NCBI GenBank assembly: GCA_043811105.1
Contig: JBDRNK010000022.1
Span: forward strand, 1-36,925
Origin: CAZDDW01 sp043811105
Lineage (GTDB): Bacteria > Patescibacteriota > Patescibacteriia > UBA9934 > CAZDDW01
Length of the DNA stretch: 36,925 nucleotides
Direction: 5' to 3'
Positions within the stretch are counted from its first letter, which is position 1; every line of letters begins with the position of its first letter. A program made the position numbers and the translations under genes. Positions 8,386 to 15,549 of the stretch are shown piece by piece. The notes beneath the pieces are model-generated. The model was not told where the DNA came from. It ran no database searches and worked only from the letters and a program-made list of their open reading frames with translations.

Positions 8386-8784
8386 ATGATCAAAAATATC
8401 GTTGCTATCATGATCGGTCTTGCTCTTTGTTTGAGCATCGCTGCTCCGGTTATGGCCCAAAACGAGATCACCGCTACTGAACTGCTTCAAATTAGCGAAA
8501 CTGACACCAGAACAATCGGTGACGTTGCCGGTCTGGGAACAGAGGATCTGTCTGCAGTGATTGCCCAAATTATCCGAGCTATCCTTGGATTCCTGGGTGT
8601 GGTTGCTGTCGTCATTATCATTTGGGGAGGATTCCTATGGATGACTTCCGGAGGTGAAACAGACAAAGTAGGAAAAGCCAGAAAGTTTATTATCATGGGA
8701 ATTGTTGGTTTAGCTATTGTGCTTTCAGCCTATGCTATTGCCAGTTTTGTTATTACTGCACTTGTTGGAGCAGTTACTGCGTAA
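8386..8784 (+). CDS. Small pilin-like protein (VirB2/TrbC type), copy 3
   Basis: This 132-residue paralogue has a signal peptide ending AAPVMAQ at about residue 25 and a 30-residue mature lead. The two-helix unit is VVAVVIIIWGGFLWMTSGGETDKVGKARKF in pattern (quoted in part: GGFLWMTSGG, TDKVGKARK, then LSAYAIASFVI). A TGn-extended TATACT (8337-8342) lies 44 bases upstream, so it may also be transcribed separately from copy 2. It shares the GGFLWMTxxG and AYAI signatures with copies 4 and 5. The function is presumed structural, in a pilus or a secretion-conduit. Confidence 0.82.
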   Translation: MIKNIVAIMIGLALCLSIAAPVMAQNEITATELLQISETDTRTIGDVAGLGTEDLSAVIAQIIRAILGFLGVVAVVIIIWGGFLWMTSGGETDKVGKARKFIIMGIVGLAIVLSAYAIASFVITALVGAVTA

Positions 8785-8795
8785 ATATTCTTATG

Positions 8796-8884
8796 CCCTC
8801 TGCTGGTCAGGCCACGTCAGTCGCGACCAACGTGGCAGGGGGTATAACGCGAGCCGGGCTTAGTCAAGGTCGTCTCACGTTATG
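8796..8884 (+). promoter_or_regulatory. GC-rich structured leader of pilin copy 4, start codon in a stem
   Basis: The 97-base gap between copies 3 and 4 is far more GC-rich than its surroundings and is full of pairings. CCCTCT (8796-8801) pairs with AGGGGG (8837-8842), TGGTC (8804-8808) with GACCA (8825-8829), and GCCACGT (8811-8817) with ACGTGGC (8830-8836). The last two interlock, so they form a pseudoknot or are alternatives. Then ATAACG (8844-8849) pairs with CGTTAT (8878-8883), extended by GAG/CTC, which buries the first two bases of the ATG at 8882. I match it to no known riboswitch or ribozyme. It could be a translational switch or a processing element. Confidence 0.5.
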
Positions 8885-9268
8885 CAAAGATTTGTTTTAA
8901 CAATAATGATGTTTGGGTTACTGCTTTGTCCAACGATTAGCTTAGCTCAATATACCCCTCAAGAAACTGGATTATACGAAACTGCGTATGAGGCTGGCTA
9001 TTCAAACGAAGAAGGTGAGGCCCCTGAATTAACAACCTTTATCGGAACAATAATCAATGTTGTCCTTGGGTTATCTGGAATTGCTTTAGTTGTGTTGTTT
9101 GTTTACGGTGGTATTCTTTGGATGACAGCTATGGGAAACAAGGATCAGGTTGATAAAGCCAAGCGGTTACTTACTAACACAATTATTGGAATGATTATTA
9201 TCGTTGCCGCCTATGCTATTGCCGATTATATTTTGTCTTCTCTTGTTCTAGCTGTTCAAGGGGATTAA
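8882..9268 (+). CDS. Small pilin-like protein (VirB2/TrbC type), copy 4
   Basis: This 128-residue paralogue has a signal peptide with cleavage near SLAQ (residues 20-23). A hydrophilic lead is followed by IALVVLFVYGGILWMTAMG, a basic loop (NKDQVDKAKR), and a second helix ending AAYAIADYILSS. It is the same architecture as its neighbours. The start codon at 8882 is part of a predicted stem in the leader. No Shine-Dalgarno is exposed upstream, so expression may be controlled after transcription, unlike the other copies whose gaps are plain AT-rich. Confidence 0.82.
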   Translation: MQRFVLTIMMFGLLLCPTISLAQYTPQETGLYETAYEAGYSNEEGEAPELTTFIGTIINVVLGLSGIALVVLFVYGGILWMTAMGNKDQVDKAKRLLTNTIIGMIIIVAAYAIADYILSSLVLAVQGD

Positions 9269-9312
9269 ATAATAAAAAAATAATATAAATCAATATATTA
9301 ACTAAATAAATT

Positions 9313-9708
9313 ATGCGCAAAATTTTTAAGGCGATTGCCGCTTTTAGCCCATTTGTTCTTTTGAAAGCAGTTGTGGCTAATGCACAGGCTGATGTTGCTG
9401 CAGGCCTTTCCGGTGCCTCAGGTAAATTAAGTGATGTTGGTGATCAAATCACAGACGTTAGTGGAAGTGATCTACCTACTTTAATTGGTAGTATTATAAA
9501 CATTGCTTTGGGACTGCTTGGTATTCTCTTGGTTGTTTTGGTGGTTTATTCCGGATTCCTTTGGATGACTGCTGCCGGTAGCAAGGAGCAGGTAACCAAA
9601 GCTAAAGAGATCTTGACTCGAGCAATTATCGGTATCATTATCGTTGTTGCCGCCTACGCTATTTCTGATTACGTTATTTCTGCGATTACCACAGCTGCAG
9701 CGGCCTAA
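9313..9708 (+). CDS. Small pilin-like protein (VirB2/TrbC type), copy 5
   Basis: The 131 residues start with a basic tip and hydrophobic signal (cleavage near ANAQ, residues 22-25). The first helix leads into VYSGFLWMTAAG, then a basic loop (SKEQVTKAKE) and helix AAYAISDYVISAI. It is closest in pattern to copy 4 (shared LWMTAxG, AYAIxDYxxS). It is the last gene of the array and is followed within 20 bases by a strong bidirectional terminator, marking the end of the pilin operon. Confidence 0.82.
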   Translation: MRKIFKAIAAFSPFVLLKAVVANAQADVAAGLSGASGKLSDVGDQITDVSGSDLPTLIGSIINIALGLLGILLVVLVVYSGFLWMTAAGSKEQVTKAKEILTRAIIGIIIVVAAYAISDYVISAITTAAAA

Positions 9709-9723
9709 AGTTATTAAAAAAAG

Positions 9724-9753
9724 AGCACCCTACCCGCCTGGTAGGGTGCTTTT
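9724..9753. terminator. Bidirectional terminator between pilin array and minus-strand module
   Basis: An 11-bp perfect stem (9724-9734 with 9740-9750, loop CGCCT) is followed by TTTT on the plus strand and by a run of T on the minus strand. It ends the pilin operon and also the oppositely oriented secreted-protein operon. Confidence 0.9.
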
Positions 9754-9757
9754 ACGT

Positions 9758-10381
9758 TCAACGGTTCACCGGCCGGAAGATTGAGTCACACAGACTGCTA
9801 TCTCCCGACGATTGAGGAATAGGAAATGTCCTATACCCCGACTCGGTCACGATCACCTCACCTGTTGGTGAGATAGTGATCTTCTCCACGAACAGCCTGT
9901 GCGGCGGTGGCTGTTCGAAGTAAACCCAGAACACCTGATTCGAAGCGCCAATGATCGCTCCTCGAACCCTGATGATGTCGTGGGTAGCATTCCTTACGCT
10001 ATAAGCGTAACCTTCACGCTTATAGTCCTCGAAGGTCCGACCATTTATCCGACCAGGCCTGGTCAGGAAGACCCGCTCGAAGGTACCGGCCAGAACCTCC
10101 TGACGTGGCGGTGGTGCTTGTTGACGCTGCACCTGAGTCTGCTCTTCGACCGGCTGGGCAACGGCTCGAGCTTCCTGGGCTTCGAGCTCAGCCTGGAGCT
10201 GATTTGCTCGCTGCTGTTCCTGTTCCCAGAGCTGCATGATGTGCACGTTTGCACATTGATCAGCAGTCAGACCAAGTCGATCACACTCAGCCGATACCGA
10301 GTTCGGAATCAGCGGAGGTGACTGCTGAGCCAAGGCCGGTGTGGCCAAGATGAGGGCCGCGATCATTATGAAACGTGTCAT
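9758..10381 (-). CDS. Secreted protein with coiled-coil segment, unknown family
   Basis: I do not recognise it. The 207 residues start with a clean signal peptide (residues 1-18, TPALA then QQ) and no lipobox. Cys33 and Cys43 form a C-x9-C pair, and a Glu/Gln-rich helical stretch at about 50-88 looks coiled-coil. A strand-rich C-terminal domain (about 97-190) contains RVFLTRPGRINGRTFEDY and a third cysteine, Cys198. The start ATG is preceded by AAGGAGG (plus-strand 10388-10395) at good spacing and overlaps the upstream gene's stop by four bases, so the two are co-translated. Codon use is much richer in G and C than in the flanking genes. It probably acts on the outside of the cell with its partner. 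Confidence 0.75.
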   Translation of the reverse strand: MTRFIMIAALILATPALAQQSPPLIPNSVSAECDRLGLTADQCANVHIMQLWEQEQQRANQLQAELEAQEARAVAQPVEEQTQVQRQQAPPPRQEVLAGTFERVFLTRPGRINGRTFEDYKREGYAYSVRNATHDIIRVRGAIIGASNQVFWVYFEQPPPHRLFVEKITISPTGEVIVTESGYRTFPIPQSSGDSSLCDSIFRPVNR

Positions 10382-11142
10382 CGCTGTGCCTCCTTCTTTT
10401 CCAGCTCCCGCTGACGCTCTTCGATCCTCTGCATTTGGATCTGCTGTTCTACCAGCGCGCCAGCAGTGATTTGTCCGAGCCTTGACTGTGCTGCAGCCAG
10501 CTCAGCCGCTGTTTGATCAGCCACTGTTTCCAGTCGCTGATCAGTGTTGTCCAACCGCTGTTCGGCTCGGGCAACCCGCCCGTCTGTAGCCTGAACGCGC
10601 TCTTCGAGCACGGCCTGACCGCTGACGACCTCACGCAGAATGTCAACCTGAGCGTCTTCGATTGCCCGAGCACGCACCCGATCCATTTCCTCTCGCTGAG
10701 CCTGGCTGTATTCATACTGCTGATACAGCTCTTCCTCGGTTCGCGAATATCCGTACTGGATATTGAACGGGTTATTGATGCTCGTATCCGGATAATAACC
10801 TGGACTATAACCAGGCACGCCCGGGTAGTAACCGTAGGCCGGACTGGTCTGAACCTCGATGCTCGATCGCGTCGGGGTTGAGTCGGCTCGGGATGAACAG
10901 TGCTGAGCACTGCCGCCATTATCCATGCAGGCCATGTAGGCCAGCATCGGGGCAGTGGTTCGCTGAACCTGTCGCGGTGTGGCCGCAGGCAGGACAACTT
11001 GCATCTGCTCAAGCTGGCCACCCTCGCCGATGCTGATCACCAGGTGATCTCGGCGCTTGCGATCCTGGCTGTCCTGAGCCAGGGCCGGCAAAGCCAGCAC
11101 CAGAGTCAGGGTCGTTGCGATCAAAAGGCTGAATGTCCTCAT
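10378..11142 (-). CDS. Secreted coiled-coil protein with Tyr/Pro/Gly-rich linker, unknown family
   Basis: I do not recognise it. The 254 residues have a signal peptide of 22 residues (LPALAQ). A short strand region (34-52) is followed by Cys72 and Cys82 in a C-x9-C arrangement, as in the gene downstream. A low-complexity linker PAYGYYPGVPGYSPGYY spans about 101-117. A long charged coiled coil runs from about 135 to the end, including GRVARAEQRLDNTDQRLETV. A strong GGAGGTAAG precedes the ATG, itself preceded by a small hairpin (11156-11168). It has its own excellent promoter. The layout (signal, linker, long rod) suggests a structural component of the envelope or a surface appendage. Confidence 0.75.
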   Translation of the reverse strand: MRTFSLLIATTLTLVLALPALAQDSQDRKRRDHLVISIGEGGQLEQMQVVLPAATPRQVQRTTAPMLAYMACMDNGGSAQHCSSRADSTPTRSSIEVQTSPAYGYYPGVPGYSPGYYPDTSINNPFNIQYGYSRTEEELYQQYEYSQAQREEMDRVRARAIEDAQVDILREVVSGQAVLEERVQATDGRVARAEQRLDNTDQRLETVADQTAAELAAAQSRLGQITAGALVEQQIQMQRIEERQRELEKKEAQR

Positions 11143-11186
11143 CTCTTACCTCCATGCCCTGTTTGGGCCTTTTTGTTTGTTTATTT

Positions 11187-11201
11187 GTAAACAAAGTTTA
11201 C
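11187..11201 (-). promoter_or_regulatory. Inverted repeat at start of secreted-protein transcript
   Basis: The arms are GTAAAC/GTTTAC with a 3-base centre, located just downstream of the -10. It could be an operator or a 5' mRNA hairpin. The position fits repressor binding, but no regulator gene is adjacent. Confidence 0.35.
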
Positions 11202-11206
11202 GTCTT

Positions 11207-11235
11207 AATATAGCACAAAAAACAAGTATTGTCAA
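11207..11235 (-). promoter_or_regulatory. Strong promoter of the secreted coiled-coil operon
   Basis: TTGACA (11230-11235), a 17-base spacer and TATATT (11207-11212) lie on the minus strand. They are about 65 bases upstream of ATG 11142. Confidence 0.85.
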
Positions 11236-11268
11236 CAGCTGGAAGGGAAGATTTACCTAAAATTAAAC

Positions 11269-11299
11269 AAAAAAAGCCTGGTCCCATACGGAACCAGGC
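11269..11299 (-). terminator. Terminator after the 828-residue membrane protein gene
   Basis: The stem GCCTGGT/ACCAGGC (11276-11299) has extra inner pairing and is followed on the minus strand by seven Ts. It separates the large gene from the two-gene secreted operon. Confidence 0.88.
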
Positions 11300-11313
11300 G
11301 GTTAAGGTTGAAG

Positions 11314-13800
11314 TTACAGGCTTTGAAGCTTGGCAATGGCTTCGTTTACCCGAATGGTAGCCTGTTCAAACTCTTCGTCCCGCTCCTCTGTGGTCATATC
11401 CTCGATCGGAACAGACACAGAGCTTGTGCTGGTCGTGGCAATGCTTGACCTGGTCGATTGCACCAAAGCTGTTTCTGGAGCAAAGAACCCTTTGTCTGCC
11501 ATAGCGTCCTTGACCAGGGTTACCCCAGGCCAGATCAGCATGAAGGCCAGCAAAAGCACAAAGACCATGGCCGCAGCCATTGAGCCTCCGCCACCTAGCA
11601 TGGCATAGGAGAAGCTATCCTCCTTACCAAAACCAGCAGCTATCAGCCCACCGAACAGAGCGACCACTGAAGCCCCTCCGATGATCAGGGAAATCATGGC
11701 TACCAAAGCAATGGCAATGAACAGCCAGAATGGAACTCCGAACAAGGTCTCAATGAACTCGACCGTGCCTCGTGGCTGTGATGTTGTCAGCGAACCGGTA
11801 GCCACACCGTCTCGCTCATCAGGATCAACTTCCATCCTGATCGACCCATCCCAGCGAACCAGGTAGCTGTACCCGTCACCGTAAAGATCTGGGACAACCA
11901 TACCTGGACGCACACAAAGCGTCTTCTCGCCACGACTATCGTCACACTCCCCAAGAACTCCAGACCCCACAAACTCAGCCAGAGCCGAGTCCTCAGCCTT
12001 GAAGTGCTTGCCATCAGGAGCCAGGATGTTGAGGCCGTCCTCTTCATAGCCGACAATCGAGAACCCCTTGTTCGAAGCCGGGGTGCCTGGCCACATGGAG
12101 TAGACTGGAACCAAGAGCAGTGAGGTAAAGATGGCTAGCGTACTTACCCAAGAGAACAGGGTGGCTACACCCTTGTTCTGTTGGAACTTGAACAGTGAGC
12201 CAAAGAATCCCTTTGCGTCACGGTCTTCGTAAACACCAGCGGCAGCTGTTGAGGTTACTGCGGCCAGGAAAACCAGACCAATGATCACTCGAGAGACCAG
12301 GCAAAGCTGCTCGTACCCAAGCAACCACTCCCAGACGATAACCAAGATTATCAAGGAGCTAAAGAACCCAACTACCTTGGAAATCTCATAACCCAGAATC
12401 TTGAAGATCTTGATCTTCTCAACCGTAGCTTGCGTACTGCCGGTCAACTGTTCCAGTTGTTCGTAAAGCAACTGAGCCCAACCTGTGCCAACATCAATAG
12501 CCTTGGTCAGGTAGTCAGACAGCCCTTGTGCGGCCAAAGCCACAGGCATTACTGTACCAATAACCAACAGGCCACCGATGACGATCATCCACCAAATACC
12601 AGCAATACAACCAATCAGCCAAACCACAGAACCAACAGCGGCAATCGCTGCCAGAGCCCTAAGGTAAAACTTCAGGTCACCCTTGATGAACTTGGCTGCT
12701 TTGACGTAGAAATCCTCTGCCAGGCTCCTGGTGGTTTCGATTACCTTGCCAGTATCAATCGCTTGATCCAGGCCGTCGCGTGCATCTTCACGCAGACCAG
12801 CTTCACCACCAGCCGAACGGCAGTGGTTAATGATCAGTGGAACCTGTTGGGTTTCAACAACTCCAACGTAGGTGTGAGTGATACCGTCCTTGATCGCAGT
12901 CTTTTTCCGAAGAGTCATCCCCTCCAGAGTCTGCTCCAAGAACTTGGCATGACCATCACTGGCTGTCAGGCTTTCCAAGGCACTGAGAATGATTGAGCTA
13001 TCAGCTCGACCACCATTCTTACGCACGGTCAACTCAGACAGGATAGCCATCAAGACCGTGTGGGCCTTGTAGGAAATCTTGTCAGCCAACGGCTTGACTT
13101 CCTTGGCCTCAGACCCAGGAACCTTCAAGGTCTTGGGATCAGCCTTATAACCAGCTCGCTCAGCGTCAGCCACACCCATGAGCAACAGCTCAGGTTTGTA
13201 GGCCTGTCTGGCATCCATCGGCTCGGCATCGTACCGACCACGCTTCTGCTTACCCCGCTGGGCAATCTCATAGTTGATCAGCTCACGCTGGCGTCGAGAA
13301 AACCAACCCTGGACAGCCTTGGACAAAACCGTAACCACCCGAGTCTCAGGATGAATACTGACCGGGAAGTAAACGTCCGGATCATATTCAGTAACCACAG
13401 CAACGATCAGGTCGTTGATGTCACCTTCCGGAAGCACACCTTGAAGCATGCCACCAGAAGCAACCAACCCACCGATAGCCTTGCCAGCCTCATTCTTGAT
13501 CGTATCGTTCAAGAACATATTGGCCAGTTGCCAGGCCTCAGTGTCCCCACCGAACGCTTCTTTGGGCAATTCCAGATGAGGAATACCAATGATGCCGGTC
13601 GTGGCTGTTCCAGCCAGACCACGAACGAACTCGCTAAACTCCGGATACTTTCCTGAAGTCAGTTTGTTCAAGGCACTCTGGATCATCGGAGCGGTCAACT
13701 TTTCGGTCGTGCCCCTGACCCCTCTTTCAATCAAAGGATCCAGGAAACGGCCAAACGGATGTTTGGTCATCAGTCGACTGATATCTGATGCAGTTGTCAT
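11314..13800 (-). CDS. Large polytopic membrane protein with N-terminal soluble domain, unknown family
   Basis: I do not recognise this 828-residue protein. Residues 1-375 are soluble, probably cytoplasmic, with a basic patch (RGKQKRGRY) at about 182-190. Hydrophobic helices lie at about 380-401, 403-426, 474-494, 499-522 and 547-568. A polar domain of about 120 residues (570-688) with two cysteines (619, 629) probably lies outside. Further helices follow at about 690-722 and 740-762, then a Ser/Thr-rich tail. The ATG has a strong GGAGGTAAG (13804-13812) abutting a stable hairpin (13813-13837). It has a long leader of about 150 bases and its own promoter and terminator. GC content and codon use set it apart from neighbours. 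The layout suggests a sensor or an envelope-complex scaffold; no enzymatic motif is evident. Confidence 0.75.
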   Translation of the reverse strand: MTTASDISRLMTKHPFGRFLDPLIERGVRGTTEKLTAPMIQSALNKLTSGKYPEFSEFVRGLAGTATTGIIGIPHLELPKEAFGGDTEAWQLANMFLNDTIKNEAGKAIGGLVASGGMLQGVLPEGDINDLIVAVVTEYDPDVYFPVSIHPETRVVTVLSKAVQGWFSRRQRELINYEIAQRGKQKRGRYDAEPMDARQAYKPELLLMGVADAERAGYKADPKTLKVPGSEAKEVKPLADKISYKAHTVLMAILSELTVRKNGGRADSSIILSALESLTASDGHAKFLEQTLEGMTLRKKTAIKDGITHTYVGVVETQQVPLIINHCRSAGGEAGLREDARDGLDQAIDTGKVIETTRSLAEDFYVKAAKFIKGDLKFYLRALAAIAAVGSVVWLIGCIAGIWWMIVIGGLLVIGTVMPVALAAQGLSDYLTKAIDVGTGWAQLLYEQLEQLTGSTQATVEKIKIFKILGYEISKVVGFFSSLIILVIVWEWLLGYEQLCLVSRVIIGLVFLAAVTSTAAAGVYEDRDAKGFFGSLFKFQQNKGVATLFSWVSTLAIFTSLLLVPVYSMWPGTPASNKGFSIVGYEEDGLNILAPDGKHFKAEDSALAEFVGSGVLGECDDSRGEKTLCVRPGMVVPDLYGDGYSYLVRWDGSIRMEVDPDERDGVATGSLTTSQPRGTVEFIETLFGVPFWLFIAIALVAMISLIIGGASVVALFGGLIAAGFGKEDSFSYAMLGGGGSMAAAMVFVLLLAFMLIWPGVTLVKDAMADKGFFAPETALVQSTRSSIATTSTSSVSVPIEDMTTEERDEEFEQATIRVNEAIAKLQSL

Positions 13801-13803
13801 TTT

Positions 13804-13837
13804 CTTACCTCCGTGCGAACGACTTTAGTCGACGCAC
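13804..13837 (-). promoter_or_regulatory. Shine-Dalgarno abutting a leader hairpin (828-residue gene)
   Basis: On the minus strand, two stacked stems, GTGCG/CGCAC and CGACT/AGTCG (plus-strand 13813-13837), end directly at GGAGGTAAG (13804-13812), which is 3 bases from the ATG. The same GGAGGTAAG, also preceded by a hairpin, occurs before the 254-residue gene. Nearly all other genes in the window lack such a site. Confidence 0.65.
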
Positions 13838-13959
13838 ATGTTAGTTTTTAGTCCTTTCAGACTGCTAGTTGTAAAGTCCTGAAAATTCCCCTTGCGAGAA
13901 ACCCCCAAAACCACATTTGCTTATTTGTGCGATTTTGTCGCGGTCACGGAGAACGAGAA

Positions 13960-13988
13960 AACTTACCATATTCTAGCGATTTTGTCAA
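13960..13988 (-). promoter_or_regulatory. Promoter of the 828-residue membrane protein gene
   Basis: TTGACA (13983-13988), a 17-base spacer and TAAGTT (13960-13965) are present, the last preceded by AATATGG. The -10 is poor, but the whole arrangement closely matches the promoter of the 3D-domain gene at 17987-18015. Confidence 0.6.
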
Positions 13989-13993
13989 ACCAA

Positions 13994-14021
13994 ATAGGCG
14001 GGGTCAAGTGACCCCACCTAT
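13994..14021 (-). terminator. Terminator of the iron-sulfur operon
   Basis: A 12-bp stem with one G-T wobble (13994-14005 with 14010-14021) lies 12 bases after the reductase stop, with a T-rich stretch following on the minus strand. Confidence 0.8.
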
Positions 14022-14033
14022 AGCAAAAATGGC

Positions 14034-15218
14034 TTATTTCAGCTCAGATTCAGTTAAACCAGATTTAATGGCCTTGGTTAAACTTGGCCGAAATTGATTC
14101 TTGCCTAAAATAACCGCACCAACTATTTTATTCAAACGCAAATAAATTAAACACATTCCTTTTTCATCTGCCTGCCCCCAAAGCTTAACTTGATCTGCCA
14201 TGTTTTTGTTTGTGTCACCAATAAATGAAATATCAAGCCCGAGCAAATTCATAGCATATGAACTAACTTGTTTATATTCTGTCCGATCTCCAAACATAGT
14301 CTTGGCCACTGTTTTACCTTGCACCATCGCTCGAAACCAGTTGCCGGCTGCATACTGTCGACAGGCCACGGGATCATAACTTTCAGCCACATCACCGGCT
14401 GCGTAAATGTCAGCCACGTTTGTTTCCAAAAACTCATTTGTTTTGATTGCTTGATCAACTTCGATCCCGGCTTCTTGAACAAAAGATAAATCCCGATTAG
14501 ATCCAACAGCCACAGCAAGCAGTGAACATGGGGTTTGATCGTTATTTATTTGAATTGTTTCAATTTCTTTGTCTCCAACAATCTCAACATTATCGATTTC
14601 AGAAACAACTTTCACTCCAGACTTTTCAAGATGTGCTCGAACAAATTCTCCAGCCTGATCATTTAAAATACTGTTCCAAAAGTGTTTGCCACGATGCGCC
14701 ACAGTTGTATCAATTCCAAAATGTTGAAAAGTATTTATGAATTCGCAAGCAATAAATCCACCACCATAAACAATTGCTTTATTTTTTTCTTTTTTTATTT
14801 TCTTATTTTCTTGTATAATTCCAAGTAAATGATCAACGTCGTCTAATGTCCAAAAGTAAACAACGCCTCGTGGTTCCCCTCCAATCACCCGTGGTTCAGA
14901 TCCGGTCGAAATCAAAAGTTTGTCATACGGAAGTTCACGAGCATCATCTAATTCTACAAATTTATTTTTAGAATCTAACTTAACAACCGATTGACCAAGT
15001 AAAAGTTCAATTTTATTTTCCTGATACCATTCTTCTGTTTTTAAAAAACACTTCTCACGCTCAACCTTACCCATGGCATAGTGAGGAAGAAGAACCCGAG
15101 AATAAAGTCGGTGGTATTCTTGCTCAATAGTTGTAATCTCAGCATCGGGATCTAGCTTGCGCAATTCTTCGGCACAACTTGTGCCAGCAATTCCACCGCC
15201 GATAATTAAATATTTCAT
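14034..15218 (-). CDS. FAD/NAD(P)-dependent oxidoreductase (ferredoxin/rubredoxin reductase-like)
   Basis: The 394 residues have the two-dinucleotide-domain fold. The FAD site is at the start (IIGGGIAGTSCAEEL, residues 4-18). The end of the first FAD domain reads LLISTGSEPR, the NAD(P) site is IVYGGGFIACEFINTF, and the second FAD motif is IYAAGDVAESYD. A family-typical C-terminal domain of about 100 residues follows. Such proteins pass electrons from NAD(P)H to a small iron-sulfur protein. The gene lies directly downstream of a ferredoxin gene, itself behind iscU and iscS. It is therefore likely the reductase that keeps that ferredoxin reduced for cluster assembly. NirB-like or coenzyme A disulfide reductase-type activity is possible. 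No redox-active CxxxxC pair is apparent. Confidence 0.85.
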   Translation of the reverse strand: MKYLIIGGGIAGTSCAEELRKLDPDAEITTIEQEYHRLYSRVLLPHYAMGKVEREKCFLKTEEWYQENKIELLLGQSVVKLDSKNKFVELDDARELPYDKLLISTGSEPRVIGGEPRGVVYFWTLDDVDHLLGIIQENKKIKKEKNKAIVYGGGFIACEFINTFQHFGIDTTVAHRGKHFWNSILNDQAGEFVRAHLEKSGVKVVSEIDNVEIVGDKEIETIQINNDQTPCSLLAVAVGSNRDLSFVQEAGIEVDQAIKTNEFLETNVADIYAAGDVAESYDPVACRQYAAGNWFRAMVQGKTVAKTMFGDRTEYKQVSSYAMNLLGLDISFIGDTNKNMADQVKLWGQADEKGMCLIYLRLNKIVGAVILGKNQFRPSLTKAIKSGLTESELK

Positions 15219-15276
15219 ATTTTTTCAAACGGGAACAAGTTCCCTGAGAAATTTTTCTTACCCAACTTGTTGGGGT

Positions 15277-15549
15277 TTAACTTTTGGGAAACAATTGTTT
15301 ACCATTCTCATCAAAAATAGTCACTGCCAACACCGGGCACGATTCAGCGGCCAGCAAAATTCGATCTAATTCTTCATCAGTAACCTCAAGCATACGCTGA
15401 TATACTTGGTCATCCTGACCGTGATCCAAGACGTGTGCCTTGTTCTCATTATTCATTACAAAGGTTGACGGATCAACAACAACACAAGCGGCAGCACCGA
15501 TACAAAGATCAGCGTCTACTTTAATTTGTATTTTTTTCATATTGTTCAC
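15277..15549 (-). CDS. Three-cysteine ferredoxin (probably [3Fe-4S] type)
   Basis: This small acidic protein has 90 residues. The cluster motif DLCIGAAACVVVDPSTF keeps the first and third cysteines, with Ala where a [4Fe-4S] ferredoxin has its second. The last ligand is in ESCPVLAV. This C-x5-C...CP pattern is that of single-cluster [3Fe-4S] ferredoxins such as those serving cytochromes P450. The gene overlaps the iscU-type gene upstream by about 20-29 bases (start at ATG 15549 or 15540) and precedes the reductase. It presumably supplies electrons for iron-sulfur assembly, which is inference from the operon. Confidence 0.85.
   Translation of the reverse strand: MNNMKKIQIKVDADLCIGAAACVVVDPSTFVMNNENKAHVLDHGQDDQVYQRMLEVTDEELDRILLAAESCPVLAVTIFDENGKQLFPKS

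Noticed and set aside
8785..8881. Structured gap considered as a known ribozyme or riboswitch (hammerhead, HDV-like, pistol, mini-ykkC)
   Set aside because: The conserved core bases of these classes as I remember them are not found, so no named class is assigned.
9899..10321. Plus-strand 140-residue open frame opposite the 207-residue secreted protein
   Set aside because: It has no start signal, no signal peptide and no domain; the minus-strand gene has a clean signal peptide and Shine-Dalgarno.
10449..11021. Minus-strand 190-residue frame overlapping the 254-residue secreted protein
   Set aside because: It is rich in Arg/Ser/Pro/Cys, typical of an out-of-frame reading, and has no initiation site.
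12430..13656. Two long plus-strand open frames (188 and 198 residues) opposite the large membrane protein gene
   Set aside because: They lie wholly antisense to a better-supported gene with promoter, Shine-Dalgarno and terminator. Their composition is low-complexity Gln/Asn/Thr/Leu as expected for a mirrored frame.
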